DNA from: a bacterium
GTDB taxonomy: Bacteria > Verrucomicrobiota > Verrucomicrobiia > Limisphaerales > UBA8199
Assembly: GCA_021784555.1 (NCBI GenBank)
Contig: JAJYHY010000009.1
Coordinates: 1 to 50,813 of the forward strand
DNA: 50,813 nt
Direction: 5' to 3'
How positions within the stretch are numbered: the first letter of the stretch is position 1; each line of letters begins with the position of its first letter. The notes beneath the pieces were generated by a model. The model saw only the letters and a list, made by a program, of their open reading frames with translations. It made no database searches and was not told the DNA's origin. Position numbers and translations under genes: made by a program. Of this stretch, positions 42,501 through 50,813 are shown piece by piece.

Positions 42501-45500
42501 ACCGTCTATCAGGCCAGAGCGCAAGGGACCAACTGGGTGGTGAGCACGATTGCGGGCCAGCTCGGAGCCGCCGGGATCGTCGATGGCACCAACGGGGACG
42601 CCCGGTTCCAATCGGCGGGCGCCATTGCGGCGGACAGCGCCGGCAGTCTTTATGTCGCCGACAGCAGCACGATTCGCCGGCTAACGCCTGAGATAGCGCG
42701 GCTGGCGACCAACTCGGTGCTTTTGACAACCAATTGGGTGGTCTCGACCATCGGCGGAATGGCGGGTGCCAACGGCTACGCCGATGGCGCCAGCGCGGCG
42801 TCCCGGTTCAATTCGCCATCCAGCCTGGCGGTGGACAGCGCCGGCAACCTCTATGTGGCCGACTTCGGCAACCAGGTAATCAGCAAAGGCGTTCCTTCTC
42901 CCACCGTGAATTTCGTGATAGCCAGCTCGTTCTTTCACGGCGCCGAGCAGGTCGGCTGGAGCGCGTTCGGGTTTGACCCGCGCTCGACCTCGGTGCAGAT
43001 CGTGGCCTTCCGCAACGGCTCGAGTTACCTGGTAGGCACCAGTAGCAACCTCCTCTCAGGGCAGTTGGCGTGGGATACCACCACCGTGCCCGATGGCGTG
43101 TATGCGCTGAAGGCGATTTTCTACAATGCCTCCTCGCAAGTGGTGGTCAGCACACGGGCTCAGAACTTCTTTGTCTGGGTCAACAACTCGGTAACGGCGG
43201 AGTCTGGAGGCGTGCTGACAAGCAATCAGACCTGGTCCGCCGGGGTTCACGTCGTTTTGGGGAGCATTGTGGTGCCCGACGGCCTGACGCTCACTATCCA
43301 ACCCGGGGCCATCATCAAGTTCATGCCCGGCACGGGCCTGACCATTCAGAGCGGTGGAACTATCAACGCCGCCGGGAGCCAGTCCGCGCCGGTGATCTTC
43401 ACGTCGCTGGCGGACGATAGCGCCGGGGGCGACAGCAACGAGGACGGCAACCAAACGCTGCCGACGCCCGGCGACTGGGCGGGCATACTGGTCCAAGGCG
43501 GCCAGTTCAATGTCAACTCGACGGTGTCTGTCCGTTATAATTCAGTGAGCACCGGCGGAACACTGGCCGGCAACCAGGTTTGGGGCGATTTGCTCTACAT
43601 CGTTACCAACAGCGTCACAGTGCCCTCCGGCGCGACGCTGACGATTCTGCCCGGCGCCGTGGTGAAGTTCGGCGAAGGTGTCGCGCTGACGGTGAGTTCG
43701 GGCGGCAGCTTGAATGCCCAGGGCACGGCAGCCCAGCCGATCACCTTCACCTCGCTCAAGGATGACTCGGTCGCCGGGGACAGCAACGGCGATGGCAGCC
43801 AGACGGCGCCGGCCGCCGGCGATTGGGACTCGATCTATGTTCAGGGCCAGGCGGCCTTCGATCACGCGGTGATACGCTACGGCGCCGGCGCAGACGCCTT
43901 GAACAGCGGGCTCGTCAGTGTCCAAGGTGGCGCCGCTCTCATTTCCAACTCGCGCCTGAGCCAGGGCTTTTACCACGGCATTCAGGGAGGCGGCAATGTG
44001 ACGGTGCGGAGTTGCATCATTACCGACTGCGACCGCGGCCTCAAAGCCGCCGGCTTGGACAGCGTTGTCAACTGCACCTTTTACCACAACCGCGTCGGCC
44101 TGATAGTCCATTGCGGGACGCTCGACGTGACCAATACGATTGTCGCGGACAACTACCAGGTCGGCCTTGAGTATGACTGCGGCACGCTCGGCTGGGCCGG
44201 CTATTGCGATGTCTGGTCCTCGGACACCCGCGGCTACGCCAACTACCTCAACACCCCCGATCTGACCGGCGTCAATGGGAACATCTCCGCCAACCCGGAC
44301 CTGGTGAATCCCGATCTGGACGATTTCCGGCTCAACTACGGTTCGCCATGCATTGACGCCGGCGACGGGGCGGCGGCGCCAGCCAGCGACTTGATGGGGG
44401 CGGCGCGCTACAACGACCCGCGCACGCTCGTCAAGACCGGTTCGCCCAACGCCAGCGGGCTGTACCCGGACATGGGCGCGCTGGAGTTTGTCGAGAGCGC
44501 CAACTCGGACATCGATCTCATTGCCATCACCGTGGACGGCCCAACCGCCCTCACCGCCGGCGGCCCGGCGCAAGTCCAATGGACCGTGGCCAACATCGGC
44601 ACCGTCGATGCCGTGGGTCCCTGGCACGATGCCCTCTCGCTGGTCTCGGTCTCGGACACCAATGACGTTGTGGCCGTGGCCGAACCGCTCGATGGGGCAG
44701 GGCTTTCGCTGGGGCCGGGCCAGAGCGCGACCTTTTCAGGCAGCGTGGTGGTGCCCGGCGCCGTCGAGGGTGATTACCTGTGGCAGGTTAAGGTCAACGA
44801 CCGCGCCGAGGTGTTTGAAGGGGCCAATTGGACCAACAACACAATCCTGGCGGCAGCGCCCAGCAGCCTCGAGGTGCCCGCGCTGGCCGAGGGCGGCGGC
44901 GGCGTGAACGGTTTGCTCGATGGCGACCGCCCCAGCGGGCTGTGGAAGATAACGCCGGCAGCCGGGCAGGCGGTGCTGTTGGCCGCCCAGTGCAGCCCGC
45001 CGGGCAGCGCGCTGGAGATCTATGCGGGGCAGGGCTATGTGCCCGGCCCCTCGCGCTACGATTTCGAGAGCAGCCAGTTCAATTCATCCAGCGCCTCGGT
45101 GCTGCTGAGCCGGCCCAACGGTGGGGTTTACTATGTCACCGTTTACGCGCGCACGCTGGTGACGCCGGTGGTGGCCTACACGCTTTCCGCCAGTGTCCCC
45201 AGCTTCACCCTCAGCTCCGTTGTGCAAGGCAGCATCGCTAACACCGGGTTGGTGACGCTCCAAATCCAGGGCACTCTGCTCGATCCGGCGGACCGCTTCG
45301 AGCTGGCCGGCCCGGGGGGGACGTTCACCGCCCGGACGGTGCAGATCTCCGATTCGACCACGGCCTACGCCACGTTTGACCTGGCCGGGGCCAGCACCGG
45401 CGGTTACATGTTGCAGGTCGTTCAGCCCAATGGCGGCGTGCTGACCATGACCAACCAGATCAATGTCGCCACCGCTTCCCCGCCCAATCTCTCGTTGCAC

Positions 45501-48500
45501 CTCCAACTGCCCCCGCTCTTTCGCGTGGGCGAACCGTTCGATGGCTCGGTCACTTACGCCAACCTGGGCAATGCGGACATGGCGGCGCCCTTGCTCATCA
45601 TTACCTCGGGCGGCGTGGCCGGCCTGAGACTTCTGCCCACGGACAGCTTCGCGACTAACGACCTGATGCTCGTTGGCGCCAGCCTGTCCGGCCCGGCCGG
45701 CCTTCTGCGTCCGGGCGACCAGTGGACGATTGATTTCGCGGCGCTTTGTTCGTCCAGCGTTCCCATCCCTTTGAATGTGGCTTACGAACCGGCCGATGCC
45801 ACCAACCTGGTTGATTACACGGGGCTCGGGGCCAGCCTCCGGCCGCCCGGCTTCAGCGACGCCGACTGGGAGCGGTTGTGGAACTATTTCCAGGGCCAGG
45901 CCGGGCCGAGTTGGGGCGGGTTGGTGAACCTGGCGGACTACTACGCCGGGGTCATGGCGCGGGAGGACGCGACCGGCAACAGCGTCGGCACGTTCTACTC
46001 CTTTCCGGATGTGCTCAGTTATGCCCTGGCCGACTGCGAGGCCCAGCTCGAGGCCACCGCCTCCGGAACGCTTTACCTGGACGACACGAACCATCCCCTG
46101 GCGCACACCTCCCTATATCTGTCCAATGCCGGCGGCGGCCAGCAGAGCGCCGCCGAGAGCGCCGCCGATGGGACCTTCCGGTTCCTGGATCTGACCAACG
46201 GCACTTACGACCTGAGTGTGCCGGGCTATTGGGTTGTGCAGCCGCTCCAGGTAACGGTGCCGGTCACCGGGGTGGCCACCGGACTGGCGGTCATCGTCAG
46301 CTCCGGCGGCAGCATCGCCGGGGTGGTCAAGGACCAGAGCGGCTCGGAGTTGCTGGCCAACGTGCTCGTGACCGCCAGTTCCGAGGGAACCAACGGCGAG
46401 TTCTCCGCAACGACGGCCTCGGATGGTTCCTTCCTGATCACCGGTCTGCCTTCGGATACTTACGACCTCACCGTTGGGGGCGCCCCTTACGAGACTCAGC
46501 ACCTGGACGGGCTGGCGGTGCAGGCCAACCAGACCGTGACGCGCAACTTCTTCCTGGCGCCGGGCGCCTCCGTGGCAGGGGTCGTCATGGCGGGCGGCGC
46601 GCCGCTGGCCAACGCCCTCGTGGCGCTTTGGACTCCCTCCGGCGAAGTCGTCACCGCCCTCCCCACCGATGCCGCCGGCAACTTCTCGCTGGCGGGACTT
46701 GCGGCCGGGCAGTATAACCTGACAATCCAGGCGCCGGGCTGGGCAACCTTCAGGATGAGCGCCAATCTCCAGGCCGGCCAGACGAACATGCCGCCTCCCA
46801 TTTCGCTGGACCCGGGCGCCACCATCTCCGCCATCCAGCACTACGGCGCCTCGCAGGCGGTCACCAACGGCATCGCCAGCCTCTACCGGGACGGCAACCT
46901 CGTCGCCCAACAGTTTACCGACGCCAGTGGGTGGGCCGTGTTCAACGAGGTGGCTGCGGGCGACTACACTCTGGTCGAAAGCGGCTACGGCTTCGAAGCC
47001 ACTACCAATCTGGTCGCCGTCCAGACGGGCGGCAGCGTTACAAACGACTCGCCGACCATTGTTCTGGGCAGCGTCATCGGCCAGGTCACCGACGGCGCCG
47101 GCGCGCCCATCGCCGGCATCCCGGTGCGCGTCTTCGGCGCCAGCCCCGCCAACGCGGGTTTCTCCGACGGCGAGCAGACCGACGCCGACGGCAATTATGC
47201 CGTCCTGGGATTGACGGCCGGAGCCTACCTGGTGGCCGTCGGCAACGGCGGCGGCATCGATCAGCGGCCGGTCGTTATCGATGCCTTGCTCTCGCCTCAA
47301 ACGGTCAACTTCACTTTGGCCGGGACTTTGCTCAGCGGCCAGGTCTTGACGGCGGGGGGTGGAGGCACGCCGCTGGCTTACGGGCGGGTCACTCTCACCC
47401 AGAACGGGCGCTTGCTGGCGACAGCGATTACCGATGCCCAAGGCGCCTATCGTTTCCGTGTGCTGGCGCCGGGCGACTACGTTCTCCAAGCCGGCGATGA
47501 CACGGGGATTTCGCCGCCAGCCGCCGTGACGGTGTGGGCCACCCCGCTCATCACCGGGCCGACGCTGACGCTGGGCTCGCTGGAGCTGTCCGGCACGGTC
47601 ACCGACAGCCAAGGCGCGGCGTTGACCAACGTCACGGTCGTTTTGGTGCCGCCCGGCGACGGCACTGCCCCGACCCTCTTCGTCGCCCACACCACCCCGG
47701 CCGGGCAGTTTCTCATCACGGGCCTGAGCCCCGGCCAATACACGGCTCTCCTCAGCCAGGCCGGCCTTGCGCTCCTGGCCCAAAGTGTGAACGTCTCGGA
47801 GAGCGTCACACAGGCCTTCGTCCTGGCCCCTGAGCAGCCGCTCGCGGGCACAATCACCGACGCCGCCACCGGCCTCGCGGTCACCAATGCACTCATCCGT
47901 TTCGTTGACCCGCTCCTCCATATTGACATGGCCGCCGCGGCAACGGACCCTTCCGGCGCCTACAGCGTCTCCGGCCTGGGCCAGGCCAAGTACGACGTGT
48001 TCATCGCCGCCCCCAACTACCAAATCAAGAAGCTCACCGGCGTGGTCATCGGCCCCCGCACGTTCACCCTCGATGCGGCGCTTTCTCCGAGCGCCGGCCG
48101 GCTCGAGGGCACCCTCACCGACAGCGCCGGTCATCCCCTGGGGGGCGTCTTGCTCGCCTTTCTCGATGACACGGGCGAGGTCCTGACCAGCCTGATGACC
48201 GACTATGCCGGCGCCTGGACGACCGGCCAGTTGCCGCCCGGTACCTACGGCCTGAGCGCCCTGAGGCTGGGCTACGGCCCTCCGGCAACCCCGAGCGTGG
48301 CCTTCGCGGGAGGCGCGCCCCAGACGCTCGACTTGAGCCTGAGCCAAGTCGCCACCGATGACACCACCGGGGATAATTTCGGCGACGAGGGCTTCTGGTA
48401 TAACCTTTCCGTCGGCATCGCCAACGCGACGGCCGCTATTCCGTGCGTCGAGCCCCCGGAAGAGGACTATCTTCCCATACCCCACCCTGCCTGCTCCTGC

Positions 48501-50813
48501 GCCGATGCCAGCACTCGCAACCTTATTAAGAATCTCGTCCGCCTCCAAAACCAGATGAACGTGGCGTATTGGAATGCCTATTGGGCCTACAGGCAGGGTC
48601 AGGCAGTGGCGGGGTCCGACGTGGCCCAAAACGCCATTCAGATGGCCCAAACGATCACCGCCGTTCTCGCCGCCTTTTACGTCCCCGGAGGAGTGTTGGG
48701 AGAATCAGGTTTGGAGTTTAGCCAGGAGGGGGAGGTCGCCTTTGCAATCGAGAATGCCGGCAGTGTGGGCAGGCTCAAGCTTGCCGGCTTCACGCTGGGC
48801 GCGGCGATAGCCGACATTTATGTGGCCTGCAAAGCCGGCATCGCCGACGCCGAGTCAGGCCATCCTGGCCAGGCAGCGGCGGATTTCACGGGCCAACTCG
48901 CCACAGTGGGCATGGATGCCGAGGGCCTGGGCCAACTGGCCGCCGCCCTCCAACACGACCTGGAGTCAGGCTTTATGCCCGGCTCACCCCTGGCTGCCGT
49001 CCTCGCGCTGGTCCAGCAGGCCGCTGCCGCCGTCCAGGCCTACGAGGACTGGGAAGACTCCCTGAGCGCCTGCCAGCGGGCGGAATTTGCCTATGAGCGA
49101 GCGTCAAGCGACTATGTCGCCGCCTGGACTGAGTGCCAACTGGCGGTGTCGCTCGCCAACGCCGACTGCGGCAACTGCAAGCCCCACCCGCCGCCGCCGC
49201 CCAACCCGCCCCAACCACCCCCGCCTTGGCCGGTGTGGCCGGGGCAGTCGCGCGATCCGAATGACAAGTCAACCGTCGGAGTGGGCGCCGCTTCCTGGGT
49301 CGGCCCCGATGCGACGCTCACCTACACCATCTTTTTCGAAAACCAGGCTACGGCCACCTTGCCCGCCCAAAACGTCCTGGTGACCGACCAACTGGACCCG
49401 CGGCTGGACTGGTCCACCCTCCAATTGAGCACCATTAGCTTCAACCAAGTGACCATTCCCTGCCCGGCGGACCTGCAGCTCTTCGGCACCAATGTGGCCG
49501 TCGCCACTGACCCGAACCCCGTCCAGGTCACGGCTGCCCTCGATCCGGCAACCGGTCTGCTGACCTGGCAGATGCAGTCCATCGATCCGGCCACCGGCCT
49601 CCAAGTCACCGACCCGCTAGCCGGCTTCCTGCCGCCTGACACGACCGGCGGCGTGGGCGAGGGCTACGTCACCTTCACTGTGGCCTGCGAACCGGGTCTG
49701 GCGACAGACACCGTCATTACCAACCAGGCTACCATCGTTTTCGATCAGAACGCTCCCATTGCCACACCCGTCGTCACCAATACCGTGGATGCCACGCCGC
49801 CGGTCAGCGCGATGGCGCCGCTGCCCGCAACGGAAACGGCCACCAACTTCCTCGTTTCGTGGTCGGGGACCGACAATGGCCCCGGCATCGCCTCCTACAC
49901 CATTTATGTGTCCACCAATGGCGGCCCTTGGGGCGCCTGGCTGCTGAACACCACCAACACCTCGGCCACCTTCCCCGGCGCCGACGGCAACAGCTATGCC
50001 TTTTCCAGCGTGGCTGAGGACCAAGCCGGGATGGTGGAGGCGCCTCATTCCTCGGCGGATACTACCACCATGGTGGTGGCTGGAGGCCAGGTCTGCCCGG
50101 CTGATACCAACGCCGACTTCCGGATCGTGATCAGCGAGGTGACGGCCTACGGGGCGGCGTGGAAACGGGGGGACACCTGGCCGACTCCGCCCAATCCGAT
50201 TCCGATAGGGTACGTGACGCGGGTCGGCTACCTGTGGAAGAACGGGGAGTGCTATGGATTTGATCAGAGCCAGAACCCGCCGCTGTCCTGGGTGTTGCAG
50301 CCTTGCTCCGGCGGGACCGGAGTTTCACCCGAACCCAAGGCGTTGAATGCGGGTTGGAGCGGGGCCGGTGACGCCGGGGACTCGTCGATCGTCCGAACCG
50401 TGGAGGGTATTACGGTCTCGCTGCAAGCGTCTCCGGACAGGTCCGTGAGCGTGTATGCGGTGGAAGAGGACCTGCCTGCCGGGTTGACGCCATACAGCAT
50501 CGCGGAGGGCGGTTCATGGGATGCGGCCAACCGGAAGGTGAAGTGGGGGCCGTTCTTCGACAATGCGGCCCGGACGCTGTCCTACAGCTTGAGCGGGGTT
50601 GCCGGGGTCTATCCGTTGAGCGGGGTTGGGAGTTATGACGGGATTAACGTTGGGACGACCGGCGGCGCGACCATCGAGCTTGAGCCGGCGCTCAGGTTGA
50701 GCGGCTTTGCCATTGGCTCGGCCGGGCAGGGCTTGACGTTCAGCTTCTCCACTGAGGTTGGGAGGCAGTATTACGTTGAATGCACGGACAATCTGTCCCA
50801 GGTGCAGTGGCAG
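39501..50813 (+). CDS. Giant exported NHL-repeat / beta-helix / regulatory-repeat protein with module copy F, 3' end outside the window
   Basis: It is open for 3771 codons from ATG 39501 to the window end, no stop seen. Export signal at about 39-56 ('LAVLVTTLLLTASAARAQ'). NHL repeats fill about 57-1130 ('GNVYVADFGNDVIRKL', 'GNLYVADSGNAAIRLL', linker 'TNWVVSTIAG'). Then an Ig-like part, a parallel beta-helix-like region (about 1235-1665, 'LTIQPGAIIKFMPGTG'), CARDB-like and PPC-like domains (about 1667-1900), and about ten carboxypeptidase-regulatory or B-type repeats (about 2184-2965). An Ala-rich helical region with a CSCADAS motif (about 2967-3225), a Pro-rich linker (PPPPPNPPQPPPPWP), a 'DPNDKS...TYTIFFEN' domain, an FN3-like domain and the module from residue 3532 follow. 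Probably an adhesin or matrix protein. Confidence 0.88.
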   Translation, partial: MKTMKPWFRRVRTRSGEREGHPESQIARSCWIGCDLKSKLAVLVTTLLLTASAARAQNYHWTTIAGQDVFGISDGVGGVARFDQPQGIAVDGVGDIFVADGSTVREMTQRMTTLGSEWLVTTIAGAPDVRGTNDGPGITARFGALVAVATDPQGNVYVADFGNDVIRKLAGAGTNWVVSTIAGEDGVGGDVDGVGSGAELDALRGLAADDADDLYVLEGTGKVRFLTPAGANWVVSTLPALPSDFTGGSSQGEGPSSIAVDGGGNVYVLGGTPAPTGDYLTTICALAPGATNWVAGTVTSFNPTLDWDYGLAADESGRLFLAKGSAILELTKSGTSWSAGPIAGSPTGTGTSDGTNQAARFAQLNAIAADAGGSLYVADSGYGVSQPVSTIRRITPMGTNWVVATLAGSSSFLATSCADGTNQATTFSSPTGIAMDGAGNLYVADSGNAAIRLLTPQPGFEGTDWVVRTIAGGPLNLGAGGPGIPGGAPPFVKPVGTAVDAAGNVFVADAGNHTINMLRPSGTNWLVCPVAGKPGVPALKYTGHWDGTNQGALFRYPHGIGVNQIGDVFVQDEIGLRLITPQVMAGVTNWVVTTILTNSFANGLAVDQSGNVFLLESADATLLKVSLQNGRWVSDAIAAAAVDTNYVGRDSLAVDSAGNIYVGNVSTAGTLDQSSVVEVSPVGGGWVSSTIAGSWVDTGPENGVQDYHVLTGFEMNPPPPLGLAVGDDGTVFVANAGNNIIQEISPLGTERLVRTIAGFATDNQSALPTPYLTPGTLNGPATAAPMFGYLAGLAVDNHGNLIAADESDGTIRKLTPVLSAAGTNWMVTTLAGQTLMAGFVDGINMPGLISGLGGTNSGVLFGNPVGAVVDKAGDIFEADQGNAAIRELMPSGTNWVVMTIAGGSVGRGNPTDGTNESAAFGTLTGIAIGRSGNLYVADNQVWGPWYSAEYTNAIRRISRVGTNWVTTTLASWQANNNGNPIPWDIAVDGGGNLYLTDGGTTVYQARAQGTNWVVSTIAGQLGAAGIVDGTNGDARFQSAGAIAADSAGSLYVADSSTIRRLTPEIARLATNSVLLTTNWVVSTIGGMAGANGYADGASAASRFNSPSSLAVDSAGNLYVADFGNQVISKGVPSPTVNFVIASSFFHGAEQVGWSAFGFDPRSTSVQIVAFRNGSSYLVGTSSNLLSGQLAWDTTTVPDGVYALKAIFYNASSQVVVSTRAQNFFVWVNNSVTAESGGVLTSNQTWSAGVHVVLGSIVVPDGLTLTIQPGAIIKFMPGTGLTIQSGGTINAAGSQSAPVIFTSLADDSAGGDSNEDGNQTLPTPGDWAGILVQGGQFNVNSTVSVRYNSVSTGGTLAGNQVWGDLLYIVTNSVTVPSGATLTILPGAVVKFGEGVALTVSSGGSLNAQGTAAQPITFTSLKDDSVAGDSNGDGSQTAPAAGDWDSIYVQGQAAFDHAVIRYGAGADALNSGLVSVQGGAALISNSRLSQGFYHGIQGGGNVTVRSCIITDCDRGLKAAGLDSVVNCTFYHNRVGLIVHCGTLDVTNTIVADNYQVGLEYDCGTLGWAGYCDVWSSDTRGYANYLNTPDLTGVNGNISANPDLVNPDLDDFRLNYGSPCIDAGDGAAAPASDLMGAARYNDPRTLVKTGSPNASGLYPDMGALEFVESANSDIDLIAITVDGPTALTAGGPAQVQWTVANIGTVDAVGPWHDALSLVSVSDTNDVVAVAEPLDGAGLSLGPGQSATFSGSVVVPGAVEGDYLWQVKVNDRAEVFEGANWTNNTILAAAPSSLEVPALAEGGGGVNGLLDGDRPSGLWKITPAAGQAVLLAAQCSPPGSALEIYAGQGYVPGPSRYDFESSQFNSSSASVLLSRPNGGVYYVTVYARTLVTPVVAYTLSASVPSFTLSSVVQGSIANTGLVTLQIQGTLLDPADRFELAGPGGTFTARTVQISDSTTAYATFDLAGASTGGYMLQVVQPNGGVLTMTNQINVATASPPNLSLHLQLPPLFRVGEPFDGSVTYANLGNADMAAPLLIITSGGVAGLRLLPTDSFATNDLMLVGASLSGPAGLLRPGDQWTIDFAALCSSSVPIPLNVAYEPADATNLVDYTGLGASLRPPGFSDADWERLWNYFQGQAGPSWGGLVNLADYYAGVMAREDATGNSVGTFYSFPDVLSYALADCEAQLEATASGTLYLDDTNHPLAHTSLYLSNAGGGQQSAAESAADGTFRFLDLTNGTYDLSVPGYWVVQPLQVTVPVTGVATGLAVIVSSGGSIAGVVKDQSGSELLANVLVTASSEGTNGEFSATTASDGSFLITGLPSDTYDLTVGGAPYETQHLDGLAVQANQTVTRNFFLAPGASVAGVVMAGGAPLANALVALWTPSGEVVTALPTDAAGNFSLAGLAAGQYNLTIQAPGWATFRMSANLQAGQTNMPPPISLDPGATISAIQHYGASQAVTNGIASLYRDGNLVAQQFTDASGWAVFNEVAAGDYTLVESGYGFEATTNLVAVQTGGSVTNDSPTIVLGSVIGQVTDGAGAPIAGIPVRVFGASPANAGFSDGEQTDADGNYAVLGLTAGAYLVAVGNGGGIDQRPVVIDALLSPQTVNFTLAGTLLSGQVLTAGGGGTPLAYGRVTLTQNGRLLATAITDAQGAYRFRVLAPGDYVLQAGDDTGISPPAAVTVWATPLITGPTLTLGSLELSGTVTDSQGAALTNVTVVLVPPGDGTAPTLFVAHTTPAGQFLITGLSPGQYTALLSQAGLALLAQSVNVSESVTQAFVLAPEQPLAGTITDAATGLAVTNALIRFVDPLLHIDMAAAATDPSGAYSVSGLGQAKYDVFIAAPNYQIKKLTGVVIGPRTFTLDAALSPSAGRLEGTLTDSAGHPLGGVLLAFLDDTGEVLTSLMTDYAGAWTTGQLPPGTYGLSALRLGYGPPATPSVAFAGGAPQTLDLSLSQVATDDTTGDNFGDEGFWYNLSVGIANATAAIPCVEPPEEDYLPIPHPACSCADASTRNLIKNLVRLQNQMNVAYWNAYWAYRQGQAVAGSDVAQNAIQMAQTITAVLAAFYVPGGVLGESGLEFSQEGEVAFAIENAGSVGRLKLAGFTLGAAIADIYVACKAGIADAESGHPGQAAADFTGQLATVGMDAEGLGQLAAALQHDLESGFMPGSPLAAVLALVQQAAAAVQAYEDWEDSLSACQRAEFAYERASSDYVAAWTECQLAVSLANADCGNCKPHPPPPPNPPQPPPPWPVWPGQSRDPNDKSTVGVGAASWVGPDATLTYTIFFENQATATLPAQNVLVTDQLDPRLDWSTLQLSTISFNQVTIPCPADLQLFGTNVAVATDPNPVQVTAALDPATGLLTWQMQSIDPATGLQVTDPLAGFLPPDTTGGVGEGYVTFTVACEPGLATDTVITNQATIVFDQNAPIATPVVTNTVDATPPVSAMAPLPATETATNFLVSWSGTDNGPGIASYTIYVSTNGGPWGAWLLNTTNTSATFPGADGNSYAFSSVAEDQAGMVEAPHSSADTTTMVVAGGQVCPADTNADFRIVISEVTAYGAAWKRGDTWPTPPNPIPIGYVTRVGYLWKNGECYGFDQSQNPPLSWVLQPCSGGTGVSPEPKALNAGWSGAGDAGDSSIVRTVEGITVSLQASPDRSVSVYAVEEDLPAGLTPYSIAEGGSWDAANRKVKWGPFFDNAARTLSYSLSGVAGVYPLSGVGSYDGINVGTTGGATIELEPALRLSGFAIGSAGQGLTFSFSTEVGRQYYVECTDNLSQVQWQ
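50094..50813 (+). repeat. Shared C-terminal module, copy F, cut by the window end
   Basis: 240 codons are visible from CPADTNAD. The loop is DTNADFRIVISE. One conserved cysteine is lost (PPLSWVLQPC instead of PPLCWVLQPC). The sequence stops at 'NLSQVQWQ', about 40 residues before the expected 'RFYRV' end. Confidence 0.85.

Noticed and set aside
46113-48650. 845-codon open frame on the minus strand opposite the giant gene
   Set aside because: It is a shadow of high-GC third-position bias. The plus frame shows continuous regulatory-like repeats; the minus frame is Gly/Arg/Val-rich without motifs.

Overview
This is a high-GC bacterial segment. The mix of features points to the Verrucomicrobiota, probably a Pedosphaera/Limisphaerales-type genome. 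They include very large exported multidomain proteins ending in an 'RFYRV' domain, cohesin and dockerin domains in the same chains, a C39-peptidase/RHS gene, a truncated sigma factor beside a WD-repeat Ser/Thr kinase, and abundant palindromic repeats between and inside genes. This placement is inference. I saw no rRNA, tRNA, CRISPR array or transposase.

Layout. 1-971: a 180-bp tandem repeat and palindromic repeats. 972-10998: four tightly packed genes (two glycine-rich exported paralogues, an RHS/PKD protein, a cohesin-dockerin protein), with a fifth cohesin protein starting 38 bp later (11037-12749). 12750-15601: decayed DNA holding an NHL-dockerin-cohesin pseudogene and an internally deleted copy of a shared C-terminal module. 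15602-17095: a cohesin + module protein that abuts the remains of a sigma factor (17098-17352). 17386-20505: a membrane Ser/Thr kinase with WD-like repeats. 20786-21172: a PH-domain membrane protein. 21327-24420: a C39-peptidase/RHS gene broken by a frameshift and a deletion. 24430-28728: a 1432-aa Ig/beta-repeat/dockerin/cohesin/module protein. 28904-29776: two small minus-strand genes and an antitoxin with a truncated toxin. 29777-31535: repeat-rich spacer and a truncated copy of the first glycine-rich gene. 31536-37766: a 2076-aa LamG/lectin-like/CARDB/module protein. 38115-39206: a LuxR-type regulator on the minus strand, divergent from an NHL-repeat protein (39501 to the window end) that stays open for at least 3771 codons.

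The unifying feature is a C-terminal module of about 280 residues found six times in 50 kb (five apparently complete or running off the window, one gutted). It starts with an EF-hand-like loop (D-x-D-x-N-x-x-I-x-x-x-E), continues through a Cys-containing segment and an Ig-like 'KWGPFFD' segment, and ends in the 'RFYRV' domain. It sits behind quite different N-terminal parts: cohesin, dockerin + cohesin, CARDB/InlB-like, or NHL/carboxypeptidase-regulatory repeats. Together with cohesins and dockerins in the same polypeptides, this suggests a calcium-dependent surface or extracellular matrix system that spreads locally by duplication of its C-terminal module. At two module edges a neighbouring gene (sigma factor; small membrane protein) stops abruptly, as expected if duplication or recombination broke it. 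Small palindromic repeats have also entered reading frames, so the locus is undergoing rapid rearrangement.
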